Of a stretch of DNA of 46,745 nucleotides, positions 41,555-46,745 are shown piece by piece. The position numbers and the translations under genes were made by a program. Within the stretch, counting starts at the first letter, position 1; each line of letters opens with the position of its first letter. Under the pieces are notes generated by a model. It had not been told where the DNA came from. It ran no database searches and saw only the letters and a program-made list of their open reading frames with translations. This stretch comes from Chara braunii (lineage: Eukaryota; Streptophyta; Charophyceae; Charales; Characeae), in the NCBI GenBank assembly GCA_003427395.1, contig BFEA01000119.1, positions 1,915,891 to 1,962,635 of the forward strand, read 5' to 3'.

Positions 41555-43030
41555 ATGAAGTCAAGCCGGGGCGAGGGTGAAGCCGACGATCTGAAGGTGG
41601 AACCTGGACGCGGGCGCGGCGTGGAGCCGAAGAGACCGGCTTGCCTTGCATCTTGCGTTCGTAGCATGCGAGAACGTCTGGAGCTGTTGCTTGAAGTTCC
41701 GCACGGGTCAACCAACGGTCAGCTCGATGTGTGCAGTGTGCATAATGTACCAAGTACTCGGTTGGCCTGTTGTCGTAGCGTCGCTGGGAGATGATGTCGC
41801 CGACGTCCTGAAAACCTTCCATAGAGGGTTGGGTCTTGCGAACGTCTCCCGGGAAAATCGTCATGTTCCACTGGCGTGTAAAGAGCCAACTTGGAGCAAT
41901 GAAAGACTGGGTAGACGGGCAAGTGGGCGGGCACCTGAATAGTGAAGGAAGGTCCCTCGGGTGCATCCCCANCGGGTGCCACGATCGGCCAAGGCCCCAT
42001 CCATGTCGGGAGGAGCTTGCGAGAGATATCTTGTTCAAGGCTGAATTCCACAGCGGAGACCCAAACGAGATCGCAGGCGCGAAATGGGCAAGGAAGACGC
42101 TGGCGATTGGCCTGTTGGCTCATGCGTTGTTGCGTCTTGGCCATCTGATCGCGTGCCTTGACAAGTAGCTCTTGCATCCGACGCAAGAAAAGAAGATGAT
42201 CGTCGCTTTCGGCCGTTCAAGGAGTGATGGTGTCCAACGGCAAAGTGACCGGCGAACCGTGCTCGATCTCGAAGGGCGACACCCAGATAGCCGGGTGGAT
42301 GGAGGAGTTGTAGGCCAACTCGACATCCGGCAGCCGCTCAACCCAATCCTTCTGGTCAGGACGGACGAGAGTGCGAAGGAGAACCTATGCGGTCTGGTGC
42401 TCCCTCTCTGTTTGGCCATCGGTTTGGGGGTGGCGAGTTGAACTGGGCTTGAGAGATGAGCCCCATCGCTTGATGAGCGCCAACCAAAAATCGGACATGA
42501 ACCGAGTGTCGCGGTCGCAGACGATCTCCTTGGGGTAACCCTTCGTGCGAATCCAACCGGCGTAAAAAACCTTGGCCAACTCCAGTGCCTTGGCATGATA
42601 GCGAAAAGGCAAAAACATGGCGAACTTGGTGAGTCGGTCGACCACCGTGAGAATCCCATGCACGCCGGTCTTGTGCTTGGGGAATGGGCCGGTAATGTCC
42701 ATGGCAATCGCTTCCCTTCGCCTCAAAGGGACCGGTAATGGTCGTAACTCGCGGTATGGACGACGGTTGCGGGATTTGCAGCGTCAGCGAACCTCGCATG
42801 ACTCGCAATAGCATGTGACGTCGCCGAGAAGGCCGGACCACCAAAATCGCTCGCGAAGTCTCCCAATCGTGCGATTGACGCCAAAGTGTCCGGTGGCGGG
42901 AGCACTGTGGAACTTGCCAAGAAACCGTGTACGCAAGTGAGGATCACTTGGTACCCAAAAAAGGTCCTTCCCCCGTGTGTGGACAAGCAAGTACCCCTCT
43001 TGGATCCGGTAGTGAGAAGGCGCCGGATTA
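41553..43030 (-). pseudogene. Gypsy III integrase and C-terminal tail
   Basis: Minus strand. The HHCC domain reads FHSAPATGHFGVNRTIGRLRERFWW and CYCESCEVR (about 42785-42920). The core (42385-42726) shows AMDITGPFPK, IVCDRDTRFMSDF and HPQTDGQTER, so the D, D and E triad is complete. The stretch 42186-42385 is frameshifted. Then comes QRLPCPFRACDLVWVSA, LLPTWMGPWPIVAP (GPY/F-like), PAHLPVYPVFHCSKL and a tail with YLVHYAHCTHRADRWLTRAEL, TAPDVLACYERKMQG, ending at 41553. The tail has the shape of a degenerate chromodomain-like module. An N at 41972 breaks the frame. Few defects are present, and most are frameshifts. Confidence 0.9.
41972..41972. other. Single-base assembly gap (N)
   Basis: N within Gypsy III pol; CGGGTGC occurs just before (41958) and just after it, consistent with an unresolved overlap. 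Confidence 0.85.
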
Positions 43031-43660
43031 GGAGAGGAGCAATTTGCATACTTGTCGCAAAACTCGGGGTCCGCTTGGTAGTCGCGGATGCAGGTCGTCG
43101 TCGATCTCGAAGGTTGAGTAGACCGCGGTACAATGATCCGGACGCCGTGAAAGAGCATCTGCAAAACGGTTCGACTTCCCAGGAATGTGATCGGGAAAGA
43201 AGACGAATTGGTCGATGAAAGCCCATGGATTGTTGACAGTGTCTTGGGTCTCATAGAAGACCAATGGAAGAGCATCCGCAAAACGGTTCTACTTCCCAGG
43301 AATGTGATTGAGCGATGGTGTTGTTGACGGTGTCTTGGGTTTTATAGAAGACCAATGGATTGTTGTCCGTTACCCATCGGAATTGGCTTCGACCAAGGAG
43401 GAAGTGCCGCCACCGCTTGAGCGTGTGGACGAAGGCGAGGAGCTCCTTCTTGCGTGGATCGTCAATGGAGTGCATGAGGGCACTTTCTTGCTGAAATACT
43501 CGACCGGGTGCCAATCCACACCATCGTGTTGCTCGAGGACGACACCAATGCCATAGCCGGACACATCCGTAGTGACGCGCGTAGGCAAAAGCGGGTCGTA
43601 TATGCGCAAGACCTCCGCTGATAATAGCATGGCCTTGAGAGCCAAAAATGATTCCCATGC
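43028..43660 (-). pseudogene. Gypsy III RNase H, disrupted by a tandem duplication
   Basis: Minus strand. RNase H motifs: TRVTTDVSGYGIGVVLEQHDG (end of the RT frame, about 43520-43580), SIDDPRKKELLAFVHTLKRWRHFLLG, WVTDNNPLVFYKTQDTVNN, then a second VFYETQDTVNNPWAFIDQF and IPGKSNRFADALSRRPDH. The doubled VFYxTQDTVNN reflects the duplication at 43153-43360. Two frameshifts accompany it. Confidence 0.9.
43153..43360 (-). repeat. Tandem duplication in Gypsy III RNase H (unit about 117 bp, second copy shortened)
   Basis: AGAGCATCTGCAAAACGGTT at 43153 recurs at 43270 as AGAGCATCCGCAAAACGGTT, and TGTCTTGGGTCTCATAGAAG recurs as TGTCTTGGGTTTTATAGAAG. The second unit lacks about 26-28 bases in the middle. 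Confidence 0.88.
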
Positions 43661-44881
43661 CTCCTCTCCGAAGTCAAACGACCGATCCTCACATTGAAGC
43701 TTGGTCAAGTGGGCCGCGATCTTCAAGTAGCCTTTGATGAAACGCTGATAGTAGTCGGCGAGGCCAAGGAACGAACGGAAATCCGTGATGTTCCGAGGCT
43801 CCGGCCACTCTTGGATGGGTTGAATCTTGTATGATAGCGGACTGATGCCCTCCGGTGTGACAAAATGGCCCAAGTATTCTAGCTCTTGCCGGACAAATTC
43901 GCACTTGTCGCGGTTGGCCTTGTACTTGGCGCGGCGGAGCGTCTCCAACACTCGTCGAAGATGCCCAAGATGATCCTCCAATGTCTGGCTATAGACGAGA
44001 ATATCGTCTAAGTAGACCAGCACAAACCGGTCCAACATTGCACGGAACTCGTTGGTCATTGCCGCTTGAAAGGTCGTCGGGGCATTGTTGAGGCCAAAAG
44101 GCATAACCACCCACTCAAAATGCCCGTACCGCGTCTTGAACGTGGATTTGTAGCGATCGTTCGACCGAATTGAGATTTGATGATATCCCGACTTCAAATC
44201 CGACTTAGAAAAATACTTTGCGCCGCCCAATTTCTCAAGAAGATCGTCGATGCGAGGAAGAGGCCCCGCATTCTTGACGGTTTGCGCGTTGAGCTTGAGG
44301 TAGTCGATACACAATCGTAGATCCTTGTTCTTCTTCCGGACGAAGAGAACTGGTGCTCCATATGGGGAGCTACTAGGGCGGATCCAGCCCTTGGCCAACA
44401 AGTCGTCGAGTTGTGCACGGAGGACGTCAAGCTCCTCCTCGCTCATCCGATAGATGCAACCTTTCGGCAGCACGGCACCGGCCTCAAGAATGATCTTGTG
44501 AGAGATCGGCCGATCCGGCACCGCACCGGTAGGTGACTCGAAGATGTCGACGAACTCGTCCAGCAACCGCACCACCCGGGGGTCCGAAGACAAGTCCGTG
44601 GGTGAAGAGTCGGCTACCGCGAGAGTCCGTAGGAAACATAGGCCGATTTCCTCGGGCTTCTCGTAAGCGCAAGTCGCCCGGAATGATTTGGCCATCACCA
44701 CTTGGCACCGAATTGAAGTGTGCGGAAGAGGAATAGTACACGCCACTTCGGCGCCGAAGGCATCGCGAACGCTAAGAGTCCGCCGGTGGAAGTTAACCGT
44801 GTGATCCGCACTTGCAAGCCAAGGCATTCCCAGAATGATGTCGAAGTCCGTGTCCAAAATGTCGAACGTCACGGTTCGCAT
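43370..44881 (-). pseudogene. Gypsy III protease end, reverse transcriptase and start of RNase H (longest open frame)
   Basis: A 503-codon open frame on the minus strand. Residues 1-45 are the C-terminal half of the protease (FDILDTDFDIILGMPWLASADHTVNF). RT spans about residues 130-330: [95 protein letters not shown] and the catalytic FVLVYLDDILVYS. Connection and RNase H follow (YLGHFVTPEGI, SFLGLADYYQRFIKGY, TTDVSGYGIGVVLEQHD) and the frame is lost after YFSKKVP. Both RT aspartates are intact. The protease active site is separated from it by Gypsy IV. This is the best-preserved pol in the window. Confidence 0.93.
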
Positions 44882-46190
44882 GCATGAGGTGCGAAATACA
44901 CCAGTACTGTGCCGGACGCGCCGGGATGGCGGTCCGACAGGATGGAGAAGAAGGGTGGACGAAGGAGGAGATAGAGATGGAGCTGGAAAGGACAGCGCAG
45001 CTCCGAAGTAGACTGCACACGCACGTACTCCAAGATTTGCGAAAGTGAAGAATGCCGAAAAACAGATATCTGTTGGGGTATACCCCCAGCGGACTGACTG
45101 ATGGGACTGGACTGGCCTTGTACCGACAGTGGTACCGGGCAGGACTAGAACAACACACGGCCTGTGGGGTCAGGCCACGGCCTGGTCCCACAGGCCGAAT
45201 TGGGCAAATAGCCAAATAGGCCCTGGCTGTAGGCCAGGGCAGATGAAGGCCCGCTGCACGATCCTCAGACCTGTAATGGATTGCAAGAGCCGTAAACACG
45301 CTATCCGCAAAAGCAGCGGAACTTTGCAATAAAGAAAGTTGAGAAATCTAGGATGCGGAGCAAGCTCCATGCGGAGTTCATGCGATGCATCCTAAGCGAC
45401 ATAATGTCAGAAGAAAAGCAAATGTCTGGAATACATATCCTAGCTAACAGCAGAAAATGAAATGTAGTATGATACAATCCTAAAGTCCTGGAGGCAGTGA
45501 CCTCAGTGCTGAAAGGAAAAGAGCAGTATGTCACAAGATAATGTCATGTCGCTGAACCACTAAGAGTGGGATGGTCTCAGAGTGGGTGAATGTAGCCTAA
45601 GAATCGAAACTCCTAAGGGCAGGCACACATGAAGGTGGGATAGGTCATCAGGCTCAAGGTGGGAGAGTGGTAGTGAAACAAAACCAATGACCCTAACAGA
45701 TAGACCATCAAGGCGGGTAATGCTCGACAAAAGGGTGACACCCTGCAGGGTCGACCATGAAAAGGGGAGCCTGGAAGAGGGTGGAGCTATGGCGAACAGG
45801 AGGCATGCAATAGCCCGCGGTAGGGTGATGAGGGTAGTGGGTGAGGGAAACCTGCACACAACTCAGCGACTGGGAGAGGGAGCTAGATCTGGGAGCAAGG
45901 AAGCCAAGATAACGCTACGGTCCCAATGCCTATGCGATACCAAGGGAGAGCCAAACTCAAAGAGACCCAGCTAAGTGAGAACCATCATGCGACAGAGGCA
46001 AGAGAGTATGCAGGGTAGGGTGGTGACGTGAAGTAGTCACGTCCAAAGTACCTGAAGTGGTCGATGACGTCGATGAAGTAGCAGTGGAGTCGATGTCGAA
46101 GCAGAGCCGCAAAATGCTGACATCCTGAAGAAGAGATGATGATGGAGTACCTGATGGTGTGAGTCAGTGGGGAAAGATAGAGGATAAGAG
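44882..46190 (-). repeat. 3' LTR plus spacer of Gypsy IV (boundaries approximate)
   Basis: No gene. The stretch is unlike Gypsy III and ends against its protease near 44881. It contains GC-rich dyads (CCTGTGGGGTCAGGCCACGG and CCCACAGGCCG, 45163-45195; GGCCCTGGCTGTAGGCCAGGGC, 45221-45242). I could not find matching terminal inverted repeats or a clear polypurine tract, so the LTR start between about 45990 and 46190 is undecided. Confidence 0.5.
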
Positions 46191-46192
46191 TG

Positions 46193-46744
46193 TCAGTCAT
46201 CGTAACGCGAAGGGCGACGATGAGTGCGATGTGGACGCTCGGAGGCGACCGTTTGCGGCTGAAGAACGGCCTCAGAGGGAGCGGGCTCGTCCTGAGCAAT
46301 CTCCTCAGCCGGAGGAGGAGGAAGAGGGTCAGTCGGCTGAGTAGGAGCAGATGTCTCAGCACGACGAGCACGATCATATGCACGCACAAACATCCTGGCG
46401 TGTTGCAAGTGCTCGAGGGGCTCCCAAGTAGCCTCCTCATCAGGGTAGCCCTTCCAACGCACAAGGTATTCGATGCGTGGAGGGGTATCGTCGGTAACTC
46501 GGCGTGATACGATGTCGGAAACAACGAACTCCTCGTGACAGTCCACCATGATAGGTGGAGGGTGCTCATAAGGGCGTCCGGTGAAGCGCTCGGATGGTCT
46601 GCGATAAGGACGCAACAAGGAGACGTGGTAAACATCGTGTACGCGAGCCTGTCGAAGGTAATCAGGTAGCTTCACACGGAAGCTGACCGGACTAGCGGCA
46701 GTATCAGAACCGACGGCCTGAAGGATGCGGCATGGACCGAAGAA
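46193..46744 (-). CDS. Gypsy IV integrase C-terminus with chromodomain (partial)
   Basis: Minus-strand frame open from the window edge to a stop at 46193. The visible part begins in the GPY/F module (FFGPCRILQAVGSDTAASPV, KLPDYLRQARVHDVYHVSLLRPY), then a spacer, then a canonical chromodomain with the aromatic-cage-type residues: VSDIVSRRV, RIEYLVRWKGYPDEEATWEPLEHLQHA (about 46385-46515). A P/E/Q-rich tail ends HRRPSRYDD. In chromoviruses this domain binds methylated histone H3 and steers integration into heterochromatin. No stop or frameshift is seen in this part, so it may be the youngest element here. Confidence 0.9.
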   Translation of the reverse strand, partial: FFGPCRILQAVGSDTAASPVSFRVKLPDYLRQARVHDVYHVSLLRPYRRPSERFTGRPYEHPPPIMVDCHEEFVVSDIVSRRVTDDTPPRIEYLVRWKGYPDEEATWEPLEHLQHARMFVRAYDRARRAETSAPTQPTDPLPPPPAEEIAQDEPAPSEAVLQPQTVASERPHRTHRRPSRYDD

Positions 46745-46745
46745 A

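Larger units (their letters stand above)
40252..44881 (-). mobile_element. Ty3/gypsy element Gypsy III (3' part; 5' part beyond a nested insertion)
   Basis: On the minus strand: protease C-terminal part, RT, RNase H, integrase, GPY/F-like tail, polypurine tract and 3' LTR. The element is cut at about 44881 by Gypsy IV. Its gag, protease active site and 5' LTR should lie beyond the right edge of the window. Confidence 0.9.
44882..46745 (-). mobile_element. Ty3/gypsy chromovirus Gypsy IV (3' end, partial)
   Basis: On the minus strand an integrase tail with chromodomain (46193-46744), a spacer and an LTR-like stretch lead up to the broken protease of Gypsy III at 44881. The homology break in Gypsy III and the start of a new element at the same place indicate a nested insertion. 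The rest of Gypsy IV is right of the window. Confidence 0.75.

Noticed and set aside
1-46745. CRISPR arrays, bacterial operons, rRNA or functional tRNA genes
   Set aside because: All tandem repeats have units or spacers of the wrong kind; gene content is eukaryotic retroelements and the only RNA gene found is the U6 copy.

Overview
This window is a repeat-dominated stretch of nuclear DNA from a eukaryote, most likely a streptophyte (land plant or charophyte alga). The grounds are L1-type LINEs with a plant-style zf-RVT tail, Ty3/gypsy elements primed by initiator tRNA-Met, and a U6 snRNA copy. The pol proteins look like those of charophyte algae such as Chara, but that is only my impression. 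No intact host gene is recognisable. Nearly every coding stretch is a decayed transposable element.

Layout. (1) 1-18443: one LINE on the + strand, open at the left edge and ending in an A-rich tail. Its ORF1 carries a nested non-autonomous hAT-like element (2101-3681, 8-bp TSD). Its ORF2 carries a complete but dead Ty3/gypsy element, Gypsy I (5538-14785, two LTRs, 4-bp TSD). The LINE reading frame resumes across both insertions. (2) 18446-27217: an antisense LTR fragment, then a second + strand gypsy element (Gypsy II: LTR end, PBS, gag, PR, RT, RNase H, IN), itself split by a solo LTR (25903-26806) of the Gypsy I type. (3) 27218-32500: a G/T-rich low-complexity block, the 3' end and LTR of an antisense gypsy element (28400-29725), a U6 retropseudogene (29804-29900), an AT-rich block, another antisense LTR (about 30644-31800) and microsatellites. 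(4) 32500-39350: mostly unrecognised DNA with a TTAA-flanked inverted-repeat element, a large foldback hairpin, tandem repeats, several protein-like minus-strand reading frames that could be host exons, and two copies of a Nextera mate-pair junction adapter, so the assembly is chimeric near 37.4-37.6 kb. (5) 39355-46745: an antisense Gypsy I-type LTR interrupted by Gypsy III (minus strand, 3' LTR 40252-41541, RT reading frame open over 503 codons), which is interrupted in its protease by Gypsy IV, a chromovirus with a clear chromodomain that runs off the right edge.

How the parts relate: the order of nesting gives relative ages. The LINE is older than the hAT and Gypsy I; Gypsy II is older than its solo LTR; the 39-kb LTR is older than Gypsy III, which is older than Gypsy IV. 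Several LTR families share a promoter layout (TATA box, CATTCATTC segment, GA tract) and a recurrent GGCGGCCATAGCCGCC-like motif containing GCC-box half sites. Local tandem duplications of about 65-250 bp recur inside otherwise single-copy element sequence and look like a mutational habit of this genome. Single-base N gaps lie at 2933, 31063 and 41972.
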